From Bradyrhizobium xenonodulans (GTDB lineage: Bacteria > Pseudomonadota > Alphaproteobacteria > Rhizobiales > Xanthobacteraceae): DNA of 64,000 nucleotides. The stretch spans positions 4,122,501 to 4,186,500 of the forward strand of contig NZ_CP089391.1 of NCBI RefSeq assembly GCF_027594865.1, written 5' to 3'. Made by a program: the position numbers and the translations under genes. The notes below the pieces were generated by a model. That model was not told the origin of the DNA and did no database searches. It saw only the letters and a list, made by a program, of their open reading frames with translations. Numbering within the stretch: position 1 is the first letter of the stretch; each line of letters begins with the position of its first letter. Shown piece after piece: positions 27,364 to 36,377 of this stretch.

Positions 27364-28527
27364 TCAGGCCTTCCAGCGCCCGACCTCGAAGGCCTCCAAA
27401 TGCCCCCGGATGTTGGCAGGATCGAACGTGGGCCCGGCAAATGCTCCGAACGCCGCGGGAGCTTCCTCGGGCGGCCGTTGGCCGAGGGCCGCGTCGTAAA
27501 GGTCGGGCCTGAACACGGCCATCGCCGTCTTGACGCCATCGGGCGTCAGCGCCGTCTGGCCCCAGCGCACCATCTGCGCATAGAGCCAGGCGGCCTGGAC
27601 AGGCTCGGGGCGCCCTGCCCCTTCGCGTCCGACCAGGAGATAGCGGCCACTCTCGCGGAAGGTCCCGTCGGGCGAAATCTTCAGACGCCCCGTCAGGGTC
27701 CGCTGAATGACTTCGGCATCGACGCCGATCCGTTCGGACTGCGCCAGGATCTGCGCGGCCTCAGCGAGATTTGCGGGCTGCTCGATGAACGCGGCCCCCT
27801 TCACCGCCGCACGCACCAGGGCTGCAACCACATCCGGATTCTTGTCGGCCCAGGTCTGGCGGACGGCCAGGACCTTCTCTGCTGCCCGCACGAGAATGTC
27901 GGAGACGAAATGCAGGATGTGGCCGATGCCGAGATCGACCGCGACCGAATTCCAGGGCGCGCCGACGCAAAACGCATCGACATGACCGCTCCTGAGGCTC
28001 TCGACCATGTAAGGCGGCGGCAGCACCACGAGGCGCACGTCCTCGTCCGGATCGACGCCGGCCGCCGCCATCCAGAACCGAAGCTGATAATTGTGGGTCG
28101 AGAACGGGAAAGTCATGCCGAAGGTCAGCGGATCGGCCCCTGCCTTGCGCCGCCTGGCGACCACCTTCGCGAGCGCCTTTGCGGTGGCGAGCGGATCGAA
28201 GCGGTCGCCGTCGATCTCTTCCATCAGCGCGGCATGCAGCGCCGGCGAGACCGTGATCGCATTGCCGTTGATGCCGAGATTGAAGGGCGCCGCGATCGGC
28301 ACCTTGACGTGGCCGAGCCCGAGCGAGGACGCGATCGCCACGGGTGCGAGCAGATGCGCGGCGTCGAACAGGCCGATATTGAGCTTGTCGCGGACGTTGG
28401 ACCAGGAGACCTCGCGCACCAGCTCGATCTCGAGACCCTCGGCGGCGGCAAAGCCCTTGTCGACGGCGACGATCAGGGCGGCGGCATCGACCAGCGGAAT
28501 GAACCCGATGCGAAGGGGAGCGGTCAT
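27364..28527 (-). CDS. nasS: Nitrate/nitrite sensor NasS (NrtA/CmpA-like)
   Basis: This 387-residue protein resembles the NrtA/CmpA periplasmic binding proteins but has no signal peptide; it starts directly with TAPLRIGFIPLVDAAALIVA. That is the hallmark of cytoplasmic NasS. In known systems NasS holds NasT inactive until nitrate or nitrite binds. Family blocks such as PFSTHNYQLRFWMAAAG and FCVGAPWNSVAVDLGIG are present. The 4-base overlap with nasT (28524-28527) supports equal production of the two. Confidence 0.88.
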   Translation of the reverse strand: MTAPLRIGFIPLVDAAALIVAVDKGFAAAEGLEIELVREVSWSNVRDKLNIGLFDAAHLLAPVAIASSLGLGHVKVPIAAPFNLGINGNAITVSPALHAALMEEIDGDRFDPLATAKALAKVVARRRKAGADPLTFGMTFPFSTHNYQLRFWMAAAGVDPDEDVRLVVLPPPYMVESLRSGHVDAFCVGAPWNSVAVDLGIGHILHFVSDILVRAAEKVLAVRQTWADKNPDVVAALVRAAVKGAAFIEQPANLAEAAQILAQSERIGVDAEVIQRTLTGRLKISPDGTFRESGRYLLVGREGAGRPEPVQAAWLYAQMVRWGQTALTPDGVKTAMAVFRPDLYDAALGQRPPEEAPAAFGAFAGPTFDPANIRGHLEAFEVGRWKA

Positions 28528-29114
28528 TTCAGCATCTCCGACGCGGTGATGATCGACTGGGCGATCTCGCCGATCTTTTTCTTCTCGCGCATGGCGGTGG
28601 AGCGCAGCAGCACGTAGGCCTCGTCCTCGTTGAGGCCTTTGACCTTCATCAAAATGCCCTTGGCCTTCTCGATGATCTTGCGGTCCTCGAGCTGCGACTT
28701 GGTACGCTCCAGTTCCTCCTGGAGCTTGGCGAAGGCGTTGAAGCGGGACACGCAGAGGTCGAGGATCGGCTTGATGCGCTCCTTCTTCAGGCCGTCGACG
28801 ATGTAGGCCGACACCCCCGCCTCCACCGACGCCTGGATCGAGGATGAATCGCTCTGGTCGACGAACATCGCGATCGGCCGCTTCACGGCGCGGCTGACCT
28901 GGAACATCGCCTCGAGCACGTCGCGGCTGGGGTTTTCCAGATCGATCAGGATGATGTCGGGGTCCACCGCATAAATACGGGCCAGCAGGCTCTGCATCTC
29001 GCGGATATGGACGATCTGCGTGAATCCGGCCTCCCGCAACCCTTCCTCAAGGATCGCAGCCCGGATCGGGCTTTCGTCGACAATCACGATTTTGGGCGAC
29101 TGTTCGGCGCTCAT
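28524..29114 (-). CDS. nasT: ANTAR antiterminator response regulator NasT
   Basis: This 196-residue protein has an N-terminal receiver-like domain (KIVIVDESPIRAAILEEGL; Asp in IILIDLENPS) and a C-terminal ANTAR RNA-binding domain (about residues 125-185: LEDRKIIEKAKGILMKVKGLNEDEAYVLLRS). It is expected to bind stem-loops in leader RNA of nitrogen-oxide genes and prevent premature termination when NasS is bound to nitrate or nitrite. The nirA leader downstream in the same cluster is an obvious target. Confidence 0.9.
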   Translation of the reverse strand: MSAEQSPKIVIVDESPIRAAILEEGLREAGFTQIVHIREMQSLLARIYAVDPDIILIDLENPSRDVLEAMFQVSRAVKRPIAMFVDQSDSSSIQASVEAGVSAYIVDGLKKERIKPILDLCVSRFNAFAKLQEELERTKSQLEDRKIIEKAKGILMKVKGLNEDEAYVLLRSTAMREKKKIGEIAQSIITASEMLK

Positions 29115-29224
29115 AGCTCACTCACGGCAGGTGATTCATCCATAGCACGCCCGCCGGCCATGCAAAGGGTTGTAATTATGGGCAATTGGGACTAGCTCAG
29201 GCCCGTCAATCAGGCAGATCAGAT

Positions 29225-30550
29225 ATGGATCAGACGGCTGCGCCCAAGGTCAGCTTCGTGTCGCTCGGGTGTCCCAAGGCATTGGTGGATTCCGAGCGCA
29301 TCATCACGCGCCTGCGCGCCGAGGGCTACGAGCTCGCCCGCAAGCATGACGGGGCCGACATCGTCATCGTCAACACCTGCGGCTTCCTCGACAGCGCCAA
29401 GCAGGAATCGCTCTCGGCGATCGGCGAGGCCATGGCCGAGAACGGCAAGGTGATCGTGACCGGTTGCATGGGCGCCGAGCCCGAGCAGATCGAGCAGGCC
29501 TATCCCGGCGTGCTCTCCATCACCGGACCGCAGCAATATGAGAGCGTGCTGGACGCCGTGCATCGCGCGCTGCCGCCCGCGCACAATCCGCATGTCGACC
29601 TGGTTCCGCCGCAGGGCATCAAGCTGACGCCGCGCCACTACGCCTATTTGAAGATCTCCGAAGGCTGCAACAACCGCTGCACCTTCTGCATCATCCCGAA
29701 GCTGCGCGGCGATCTCGTCTCGCGCCCGGCCAATGACGTGCTGCGCGAGGCCGAGCGGCTGGTCGGCGCCGGCGTCAAGGAGCTGCTGGTGATCTCGCAG
29801 GACACCTCGGCCTATGGCGTCGACCTCAAATATGCCGAGAGCCCGTGGAAGGATCGCCAGGTCCGCGCCAAATTCCTCGACCTCGCGCGCGAGCTCGGCG
29901 AGCTCGGCGCCTGGGTCCGGCTGCAATATGTGTACCCCTACCCGCATGTCGACGAGGTCATCGCGCTGATGAACGAGGGCAAGGTGCTGCCCTATCTCGA
30001 CATCCCGTTCCAGCATGCAAGCCCCGAGGTGCTGAAGGCGATGAAGCGCCCGGCGGCGCAGGACAAGACGCTGGCGCGCATCAAGCGCTGGCGCGAGGAA
30101 TGTCCGGATCTCGCGCTGCGCTCGACCTTCATCGTCGGCTTCCCCGGCGAGACCGACGCGGATTTCGCTTATCTGCTCGACTGGCTCGACGAGGCCGAGA
30201 TCGATCGGCTCGGCTGCTTCAAATACGAGCCGGTTGCGGGCGCGACGTCGAATGCGATAGAGAACCCGGTGCCGGAAGAGGTCAAGCAGGAGCGCTACAA
30301 CGCGCTGATGGCCCGCCAGCAGAAGATCTCTGCACGCAGGCTCAAGCGCAAGGTCGGCACGCGCCAGCAGATCATCATCGACGAAGTCGGCCCGACGGTT
30401 TTAAAAGGCCGCTCCAAGGCCGATGCGCCGGAGATCGACGGCGCGGTGTATCTCTCCAGCCGCCGTCCGTTGCGCGTCGGCGAAATCGTCACCGCGAAGA
30501 TCGAGCGCGCGGACCAATACGATCTGCACGGCAGCGTCGCGGGGTTCTGA
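29225..30550 (+). CDS. rimO: Ribosomal protein S12 methylthiotransferase
   Basis: This 441-residue radical-SAM enzyme adds a methylthio group to an Asp of ribosomal protein S12. It has the three UPF0004 cysteines (in SLGCPK, NTCGF, TGCMG), the radical-SAM motif CNNRCTFC with C148, C152 and C155, and a C-terminal TRAM domain. ATG29225 (MDQTAAPK) gives the standard RimO start; an extension to 29186 is possible but unlikely. It is divergent from nasT. Confidence 0.95.
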   Translation: MDQTAAPKVSFVSLGCPKALVDSERIITRLRAEGYELARKHDGADIVIVNTCGFLDSAKQESLSAIGEAMAENGKVIVTGCMGAEPEQIEQAYPGVLSITGPQQYESVLDAVHRALPPAHNPHVDLVPPQGIKLTPRHYAYLKISEGCNNRCTFCIIPKLRGDLVSRPANDVLREAERLVGAGVKELLVISQDTSAYGVDLKYAESPWKDRQVRAKFLDLARELGELGAWVRLQYVYPYPHVDEVIALMNEGKVLPYLDIPFQHASPEVLKAMKRPAAQDKTLARIKRWREECPDLALRSTFIVGFPGETDADFAYLLDWLDEAEIDRLGCFKYEPVAGATSNAIENPVPEEVKQERYNALMARQQKISARRLKRKVGTRQQIIIDEVGPTVLKGRSKADAPEIDGAVYLSSRRPLRVGEIVTAKIERADQYDLHGSVAGF

Positions 30551-30583
30551 GGTCCTTGCCCCCGCGTGATGGGCAAAGCGCCG

Positions 30584-31054
30584 TCAGAACCTTTCGGCCA
30601 ACTCTGCCAGCTCCGCGCCGGTTAAGCGGAAGAACCGTTTCGCCGGCAACGCCTGCCCGCCGAGCATTTCGTAGAAGCTTTGAAGCCGCAGATCGTCTGC
30701 ATCGACAGTCCAATCGATGCGAGCGTGCCCGTCCTGCCGGGCGATGGCGGCGAGGCGCGCCATCAGCTTTCGACCCACCCCACTCCCGCGCCAATGGTCC
30801 CGGACGTAGAGTTCTTTCAGAAAGAAGCCCGAGGTCAGGCCGGGTCCCGGGTAGACGGCGCTGAAGCATGCAAAGCCCGCGAGCTCGTCATGTTCATAGG
30901 CCAGCAGAATTCGTGATCCCGCGGGCCTCGATCTCAACCCTTCGATGATCGCGTCGCGCGTGGGACAATGGACCCGATAGTGCGCCTGCATTTCGATCAG
31001 CGCATCGGCCATCGCTCCGAAATCGGCCTGCTCTATCTCCCGCAGCGTGGTCAC
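30584..31054 (-). CDS. GNAT-family N-acetyltransferase
   Basis: This 156-residue acetyltransferase uses acetyl-CoA. The acetyl-CoA-binding motif A is RDHWRGSGVGRKLMARLAAIAR (Q/R-x-x-G-x-G/A). The preceding beta strand (FFLKELYVRD) and a C-terminal FYEMLGGQALPAKRFFRL segment fit the fold. The acceptor substrate is unknown. It is convergent with rimO, with a 33-base gap. Confidence 0.85.
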   Translation of the reverse strand: MTTLREIEQADFGAMADALIEMQAHYRVHCPTRDAIIEGLRSRPAGSRILLAYEHDELAGFACFSAVYPGPGLTSGFFLKELYVRDHWRGSGVGRKLMARLAAIARQDGHARIDWTVDADDLRLQSFYEMLGGQALPAKRFFRLTGAELAELAERF

Positions 31055-31143
31055 AGCTTATGGCTCATTCGTGCATCGATCCGCATCGCTGGCCGACGTT
31101 CTGGCCGACTGAACGCGCAGAAGTTTGGCACACGCCATCCTGA

Positions 31144-32091
31144 TCAGGAAGACGCCAGCCATTTCGGCACCCAACGCTCAGGGCGCGGTGCGCGGGCAAG
31201 ATCCGCCCTGGCTTCCGACAGCTGCGCCGGCTCGCCGTCGATAGTCGGACGCAAGTCGTATTCGAAATTCGGCATGGCGCGGCCGTCGGCAGAGAGGCCG
31301 AACTTCATCGCGTACCACAGCCCGAGTTCGGGCTGCGCACGGCGCATCTCCTCGCGCAGATCGCGCAGCAGGGATTCGATCGAGGCGGCTTCCTCGAACG
31401 GCTGCGGTCCGCGCGACAGGACACGCGCCTCGTACTGCTTGCCGACAATGGCGACCTCGAAATGGGTCTTGTCCCAGGGCTTCTTGCCCTTGGGCAGATG
31501 AGCGGCGAGGCGCCAGCCGAGCTCGGCCATCAAGCGATGATTGGCCCAATAGTCTTCGCGATCCCGGCTCCATTTCTCCACGAAGCCGCGAAAATCGGGG
31601 AGCTCCGGCACGCCGTCATCGCAAATCGTCTTGTCGCCAGCCGGCCGTCGGGCAAGCCACTGCGCAAGCTCGACGGTCTGGCACTCGACCTCCTCGTGCG
31701 GTTTCAGATCGCTCCAGGCGTTATCGAATTGTTGCGACGTCAGCTTCGCCAGCAAGGCGTCGAGGCTCGGCGCGAGCAGCTCGTAATCGCCTTCGGAGCC
31801 CAGCCCCACGATCGGCGGATTGTCGCGGTCGAGACCGGCGCCGTACCAGCCGCCGACGGCCGAGCCGTCCGGCAGGCGCATGAAGAGCGAGAACCTGTCG
31901 CGCAAGGGACTACCGTCGAAGATCGGCGCCTGATCGGAGAACTGCCCCAGCAGCGAGAAACAGCCAACGCTGCCCCACGGGCGCCCGTTCAACCAATCGG
32001 CAAAGTCGACCAGCAGGGATGGCGCCTCGATGCCCGGCGGAAACGCGCCGCGAATGCTGTCGAGGTCGATCGGGTATGACGAATCGGACAA
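31144..32091 (-). CDS. Hypothetical protein, SMI1/YezG-like features
   Basis: This 315-residue soluble protein starts at a TTG; no in-frame ATG or GTG and no clear ribosome binding site were found. The first half (GVGCFSLL to YELLAPSLDALLAKL) resembles SMI1/KNR4-type domains. The C-terminal part (FEVAIVGKQYEARV...LWYAMKFGLSADGRAMPNFEYD) resembles the YezG-type immunity family. Both kinds often serve as immunity proteins to polymorphic toxins, but no toxin gene is adjacent. This assignment is a weak resemblance. Confidence 0.5.
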   Translation of the reverse strand: MSDSSYPIDLDSIRGAFPPGIEAPSLLVDFADWLNGRPWGSVGCFSLLGQFSDQAPIFDGSPLRDRFSLFMRLPDGSAVGGWYGAGLDRDNPPIVGLGSEGDYELLAPSLDALLAKLTSQQFDNAWSDLKPHEEVECQTVELAQWLARRPAGDKTICDDGVPELPDFRGFVEKWSRDREDYWANHRLMAELGWRLAAHLPKGKKPWDKTHFEVAIVGKQYEARVLSRGPQPFEEAASIESLLRDLREEMRRAQPELGLWYAMKFGLSADGRAMPNFEYDLRPTIDGEPAQLSEARADLARAPRPERWVPKWLASS

Positions 32092-32353
32092 GGCAAAAAA
32101 CTGTCTGGTTGATCCCGCCCCTCTTGGTCTGTCCGGCCATGTGTCCGGTTCGAAACCAATTCGCGTTCATCGATCACAAACGCGCTAGGGGCGTGATGGT
32201 TTCCCTGGAGATGTTCCGGGCACGCTTTAACACAGCGTCATCCCGTATGCTCGGCTACGCGCACAAGCATATGAAATTATAGTGCATTCACGCAGAGGTC
32301 ACGGACTCGGCCTAACTCTCCGCGCGTTTTTTCAACGCGAGCGAGGAATGAGG

Positions 32354-32995
32354 ATGAGCCGCCTCCCGGACATGCTGCGCACGCAGCGCTTCGACGATTA
32401 CCGCTTTTACCACCAGAGCACCGTCAATCAGACGCTGCACCTGCTCAGCGCGATCATCTTCCTCGGCTGCTACGCGCTGCTGTTCAGGGATCCGGCACTC
32501 GCCGGTCTCGTCGGCTGGCTCGCGATGCTGACGCGGCAGACCGGGCATTTCTTCTTCGAGCCGAACGGCTATGATTCCGTCAACGACGTCAGCAACGCCT
32601 ACAAGGAAGCGGTCAAGGTCGGCTACAACCAGACCCGCAAGATCATCCTGCTGCTGGTCTGGGGCAGCGCGCCGATCGCACTGTGCGCCGATCCGACGCT
32701 GTTCGGACTCTTTGATCCCCCCACGACCCGCTTCGACTTCATCCGCCATGTCGGCGCACTCTGGCTCGCCATCGGCATCGGCGGCGGTCTTGCGCGCATG
32801 CTCCAGCTCTTCGCGACGCGCGACGTCACCACCGGACTGGTCTGGGTGTTCAAGGTGCTGACCGATCCCTTCCACAACATCGCCCTGTACTGGAGATCGC
32901 CGCTCAAGCTGATGCGCGGCGAGCTGATCGACACCGCGATCGCGGAGGCGGATTGGGGCGACGCGGAAGCCGAAGAGGCCGCGCATCTGACCTGA
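32354..32995 (+). CDS. Hypothetical inner-membrane protein
   Basis: This 213-residue protein has about three or four hydrophobic segments (LHLLSAIIFLGCYALLF, LAGLVGWLAML, IILLLVWGSAPIALC, HVGALWLAIGIGGGLARML) and a soluble acidic tail. Conserved-looking motifs FYHQSTVNQ, GHFFFEPNGYDSVNDVSN and DPFHNI suggest an enzyme-like membrane protein, perhaps acting on lipid. I cannot name the family. ATG32354 has GAGG 7 bases upstream; ATG32348 in the same frame is too close to it. Confidence 0.7.
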   Translation: MSRLPDMLRTQRFDDYRFYHQSTVNQTLHLLSAIIFLGCYALLFRDPALAGLVGWLAMLTRQTGHFFFEPNGYDSVNDVSNAYKEAVKVGYNQTRKIILLLVWGSAPIALCADPTLFGLFDPPTTRFDFIRHVGALWLAIGIGGGLARMLQLFATRDVTTGLVWVFKVLTDPFHNIALYWRSPLKLMRGELIDTAIAEADWGDAEAEEAAHLT

Positions 32996-33032
32996 CCGAT
33001 GCACGCGCGGCGGGCATTTTGCAAAACGCCCG

Positions 33033-33060
33033 CTTGACAAGCCCTGCCATTCGGCTGTAC
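33033..33060 (+). promoter_or_regulatory. Promoter candidate for the Arg leader peptide and aminotransferase
   Basis: CTTGAC (33033-33038) and CTGTAC (33055-33060) are spaced by 16 bases, close to the alphaproteobacterial consensus CTTGAC-N17-CTATAT. The start would fall within a few bases of ATG33072, making the leader peptide nearly leaderless. A 24-base inverted repeat (33010-33033, 6-base arms GCGGGC / GCCCGC plus TTTTGCAAAA) ends at the -35 box and may end the upstream gene or bind a regulator. Confidence 0.5.
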
Positions 33061-33071
33061 GGACGCGCCCC

Positions 33072-33164
33072 ATGATCAACGCTCGGACCCATCAGCGCAC
33101 CGAAATGCTCCGTCGTCGCTTCCGCGACGATGAGAGGGTGCGCCATGTCCGAAGACGCCGCTGA
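33072..33164 (+). CDS. Arginine-rich leader peptide (30 aa), attenuator candidate
   Basis: This 30-codon frame has 12 arginine codons, including a run of three near the middle (33108-33116 region) and four at the end (RRRR). Several of them (AGG, CGA, AGA) are codons rarely used in the surrounding genes. It is followed 27 bases later by a strong terminator and then by an ArgD-like aminotransferase gene. The arrangement is that of a transcription attenuator sensing charged tRNA-Arg. It could be a chance Arg-rich frame in GC-rich DNA. Confidence 0.5.
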   Translation: MINARTHQRTEMLRRRFRDDERVRHVRRRR

Positions 33165-33203
33165 ACCGATAAATTCAGCTCAAGTTTTCGAGAAGGCCGC
33201 ACC
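33137..33203 (+). promoter_or_regulatory. Antiterminator pairing candidate
   Basis: GGTGCG at 33137-33142, inside the leader frame, pairs perfectly with CGCACC at 33198-33203. The latter includes most of the 5-prime arm of the terminator, and two more pairs form across a one-base bulge. The two structures exclude each other. A ribosome stalled on the mid-leader Arg codons would leave GGTGCG free; one finishing at the stop codon would cover it. This is inference from pairing. Confidence 0.42.
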
Positions 33204-33229
33204 TGCAAAGTGCGGCCTTCTTGCTTTTT
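33192..33229 (+). terminator. Intrinsic terminator/attenuator before the aminotransferase
   Basis: A perfect 11-bp stem (GAAGGCCGCAC / GTGCGGCCTTC) with a 7-base loop is followed by TTGCTTTTT. It lies between the promoter candidate and the aminotransferase start, only 37 bases before ATG33266. Transcription of that gene from this promoter therefore requires readthrough. Confidence 0.8.
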
Positions 33230-33265
33230 GCGTCTGTTTTTCACCCGCCTCCAGAGGAGCTCGAC

Positions 33266-34462
33266 ATGACCACCGCCACCCATCCGTATGACGCGCTGAT
33301 GGACATCACCGCACGGCCCAAGTCCGTGTTCGTCCGCGGCGCGGGCTCCTACCTCTGGGACGACAGCCGCAAGCGCTATCTCGATTTCGTGCAGGGCTGG
33401 GCCGTGAACTGCCTCGGCCATTCCCCGCCGGCCATCGCCGACGCGCTCGCCGCGCAGGCCAGGCGGCTGCTGACGCCGAGCCCGGCGTTCTACAACGAGC
33501 CGAGCCTGAAGCTTGCACAGGCGCTGGTGGCAAACAGCGCGTTCGACCAGGTGTTCTTTGCCAATTCGGGCGCGGAAGCCAACGAGGGCGCGATCAAGCT
33601 CGCGCGCAAATATGGCAGCCTGCACAAGAGCGGCGCGTTCGAGATCATTAGCTTCGAGGGCGGCTTCCACGGCCGAACTCTGGCGACGATGTCGGCGTCG
33701 GGCAAGAAGGCGTTCGAGCCGCTGTTCGAGCCCAAGGTTGCCGGGTTCAAGAAAGCGAAGCTGAATGACATCGCTTCGGTCGAAAGGCTGATCAACGACA
33801 ACACCGTCGCCGTGATGCTCGAGCCGATCCAGGGTGAATCCGGCGTGTGGCCCGCGACCGATCAGTTTCTGCAAGCACTGCGCGCGCTGACCGAAGCGCA
33901 TGGCTTGCTGCTCATTTTTGACGAGATCCAGACCGGCATGGGCCGGACCGGAAAGCTCTTCCACTATGAGCACACTGGAGTTGCGCCCGACATCATGACG
34001 CTCGGCAAGGGCATCGGCGGCGGCGTGCCGCTCGCGTCGCTGCTCGCGACCGAACGCGCAGCCTGCTTCGAGCATGGCGACCAGGGCGGCACGTTCAATG
34101 GCAACCCGATCATGTGCGCGGCGGGGCTGGCGGTGCTGGAGGAAGTCAGCAAGCCGGATTTCCTGAAGACGGTGGGCGAGACCGGCCTCTTGCTCGAAAG
34201 CGAGTTGCAGAAGGTCTCGGCCCGGCACGGGCTCGGCGGCGTGCGCGGACGCGGCCTGTTGCTCGCGCTCGACCTCAAGCTCCCGATCGCGCCCGGGATC
34301 GTCGCGCAGGCGTTCGAGGCCGGCGTGCTCCTGAATGCGCCGCAGGTCGACGCGCTGCGCTTCATGCCGGCGCTGAATGTCGCGAAGGGAGAGATCGCCG
34401 AGATGATCGACTGTCTCGACGGGATTTTGACCAGGGCCGGCGCGGCAAGACGCGTGGCGTAA
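33266..34462 (+). CDS. Acetylornithine aminotransferase-like (ArgD family)
   Basis: This 398-residue class III PLP aminotransferase is closest in pattern to ArgD (acetylornithine/succinyldiaminopimelate transaminase). Visible are [60 protein letters not shown] and the PLP lysine in TLGKGIGGG near residue 247. ATG33266 has GGAG 7 bases upstream. It may be a paralogue of the arginine-pathway ArgD. The Arg-rich leader and terminator upstream support a link to arginine supply. A REP-like element follows 10 bases after the stop. Confidence 0.85.
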   Translation: MTTATHPYDALMDITARPKSVFVRGAGSYLWDDSRKRYLDFVQGWAVNCLGHSPPAIADALAAQARRLLTPSPAFYNEPSLKLAQALVANSAFDQVFFANSGAEANEGAIKLARKYGSLHKSGAFEIISFEGGFHGRTLATMSASGKKAFEPLFEPKVAGFKKAKLNDIASVERLINDNTVAVMLEPIQGESGVWPATDQFLQALRALTEAHGLLLIFDEIQTGMGRTGKLFHYEHTGVAPDIMTLGKGIGGGVPLASLLATERAACFEHGDQGGTFNGNPIMCAAGLAVLEEVSKPDFLKTVGETGLLLESELQKVSARHGLGGVRGRGLLLALDLKLPIAPGIVAQAFEAGVLLNAPQVDALRFMPALNVAKGEIAEMIDCLDGILTRAGAARRVA

Positions 34463-34472
34463 GCGGAGGCGC

Positions 34473-34565
34473 CGTAGGGTGGGCAAAGCGAAGCGTGCCC
34501 ACCATTCAAAGCCGTCGCGGGTAAGATGGTGGGCACGGCGCAAGGGCGCCTTTGCCCACCCTACG
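34473..34565. repeat. REP-like palindromic element, copy 2
   Basis: This second copy of the element at 23064-23155 is 93 bases long, with the same 16-base arms (CGTAGGGTGGGCAAAG / CTTTGCCCACCCTACG) and nested CGTGCCCACC core. It lies between two convergent genes. Confidence 0.9.
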
Positions 34566-34599
34566 AAAGCTGTCTCAACCGTTACGACAATACAAAGAA

Positions 34600-35574
34600 C
34601 TACGGCTTCAAAATCGAAGCCCCCGTCGTCTTGCGGCTTTCGAGATCGATATGCGCCTTCGCGGCATCCTTGAGCGCATAGGCGTGATTGATCGGCACGT
34701 GCAGCTTGCCGTTGATGACGGCGGCGAACAGCGTGTCGGCGCCTTCCAGGAGCTCCTTGCGCGTGCCGATGTAGTCGTTGAGCTTCGGCCGCGTCGCAAA
34801 CAGCGAGCCGTGCGTGTTGAGCTCGGCGATCGAGAACGGCGGCACCGGGCCGGACGCATTGCCGAACGAGACGAACATGCCGCGCGGCTTGAGGCACGAC
34901 AGCGAGCCCGGGAAGGTCGCCTTGCCGACGCCGTCATAGACGACGTCGCAACCTTCGTTGCGGCTGATCTGTTTGACGCGCGCGACGAAGTCCTCCTCGT
35001 TGTAGAGGATGACGTGATCGCAGCCATTGGCTTCGGCAAGCTCGGCCTTCTCGCGCGAGCCGACCGTGCCGATGACGTGGGCCCCTAACGCCCTCGCCCA
35101 TTGGCACGCGAGCAGGCCAATGCCGCCGGCCGCGGCATGGATCAGCACGCGGTGATGCGGCTCGACTTTGAAGGTCTTGTGCAGGAGGTACCAGACCGTC
35201 AGCCCCTTCAGCATCAGCACGGCACCCTGCTCGTGCGTGATATGGTCGGGCAGCTTGACCAGCTTCTCCCAGGGGATGTTGCGCTCGCCGGTATAGGCAC
35301 CGAGATTGTGGTAGTAGGCGACGCGGTCGCCGGGATGGAAATTGGTCACGCCCGGCCCGACCGCGACGACCTCGCCCGAGGCCTCGTTGCCGGCGATGAA
35401 GGGCAGCCCCGGCGCCTTGTAGAGGCCGGTGCGGTAGTAGACGTCGATGAAGTTCAGCCCGACCGCATGCTGGCGGATGCGCACTTCGCCGGGGCCCGGC
35501 GCCGGAACATCGACGCTCTCATAGACCAGGGCCTCGGGGCCTCCGACCTTGTGCACACGGACGGCTTTGGTCAT
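34600..35574 (-). CDS. NADPH:quinone oxidoreductase (zinc-independent MDR family)
   Basis: This 324-residue protein of the medium-chain dehydrogenase/reductase superfamily matches the QOR (zeta-crystallin-like) group. It opens TKAVRVHKVGGPEALVYE and has VGLNFIDVYYRTGLY. The nucleotide-binding HAAAGGIGLLACQWARALGAHVIGTVGS matches the family. The catalytic zinc ligands of alcohol dehydrogenases are absent. It would reduce quinones with NADPH. ATG35574 has GGAGG 7 bases upstream, which rejects the longer start at 35601. Confidence 0.9.
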   Translation of the reverse strand: MTKAVRVHKVGGPEALVYESVDVPAPGPGEVRIRQHAVGLNFIDVYYRTGLYKAPGLPFIAGNEASGEVVAVGPGVTNFHPGDRVAYYHNLGAYTGERNIPWEKLVKLPDHITHEQGAVLMLKGLTVWYLLHKTFKVEPHHRVLIHAAAGGIGLLACQWARALGAHVIGTVGSREKAELAEANGCDHVILYNEEDFVARVKQISRNEGCDVVYDGVGKATFPGSLSCLKPRGMFVSFGNASGPVPPFSIAELNTHGSLFATRPKLNDYIGTRKELLEGADTLFAAVINGKLHVPINHAYALKDAAKAHIDLESRKTTGASILKP

Positions 35575-35651
35575 CAGCTGACCTCCTCTTCTTGCCGACA
35601 AGCGAAAGACATCGCGCCCGCCTTGTCAACTCGACGCACAGAACGGAACGA

Positions 35652-36377
35652 CTACTTGCCGGTTTTCCTGCGGTTGCGCTTCGCCAGCACGTTGAAGAAT
35701 TCGACCGCCGCCGAGAACGCAATTGCGAAATAGATGTAGCCACGCGGAATGTGGAATTGGAATCCGTCCGCCACCAGCGCGACGCCGATCAGCACCAGGA
35801 ACGCCAGCGCCAGCATCTTCGTGGTCGGATGTTCTGCCACGAATCGCGACACCGGGCCGGACGAAATGTACATGATCAGGCAGGCGATCACGACGGCCGC
35901 GATCATGATCTCGATATCCTGCGCCATGCCAATCGCGGTAATGATCGAGTCCAGCGAGAACACGATGTCGATGATGATGATCTGGACAATCACCCAGAAG
36001 AAGGCGTTGCCACCGGATTTCTGCTCACCCTCGCCGTCATCGGCTTCGACCTCGGCGTGGATCTCATGCGTCGCCTTCGCAATCAGGAACAGGCCGCCGC
36101 CGATCAGGATCAGGTCGCGCCAGGAGAAGTGGTAGTCCGAAACCGAAAACACCGGTGCGGTCAGGCCGATCAGCCACACCAGCACGCTGAGCAGGATGAT
36201 GCGGAAGACCAGCGCGAGCGCCAGTCCGATCTTGCGGGCGCGGTCCGCCTGCTGCTCGGGGATGCGCGAGACGATCACCGACAGGAAGATGACGTTGTCG
36301 ATGCCGAGCACGATCTCGAGCGCGGTCAAAGTGAGCAGCGCGGCCCAGGCTTCGGGGCTGGCGAGAAGATGCATCAT
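35652..36377 (-). CDS. TerC-family integral membrane protein
   Basis: This 241-residue membrane protein has about seven transmembrane segments. The TerC signatures LEIVLGIDNVIFLSVI and IDIVFSLDSIITAIGMA have acidic residues inside membrane helices. A charged loop (EVEADDGEGEQKSGG) separates the halves. Family members export manganese or protect secreted metalloproteins; resistance to tellurite is the historical name. The start overlaps the stop of pcs by 4 bases (36374-36377), so the two are cotranscribed. Confidence 0.9.
   Translation of the reverse strand: MMHLLASPEAWAALLTLTALEIVLGIDNVIFLSVIVSRIPEQQADRARKIGLALALVFRIILLSVLVWLIGLTAPVFSVSDYHFSWRDLILIGGGLFLIAKATHEIHAEVEADDGEGEQKSGGNAFFWVIVQIIIIDIVFSLDSIITAIGMAQDIEIMIAAVVIACLIMYISSGPVSRFVAEHPTTKMLALAFLVLIGVALVADGFQFHIPRGYIYFAIAFSAAVEFFNVLAKRNRRKTGK

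Noticed and set aside
33137..33290. Second small frame starting MSEDAAEP through the terminator
   Set aside because: It overlaps the Arg-rich leader in another frame and would run through the terminator and into the aminotransferase start. No ribosome binding site supports it.
33092..34897. 601-codon minus-strand frame opposite the ArgD-like gene
   Set aside because: Antisense shadow that also translates through the REP-like repeat and the terminator.
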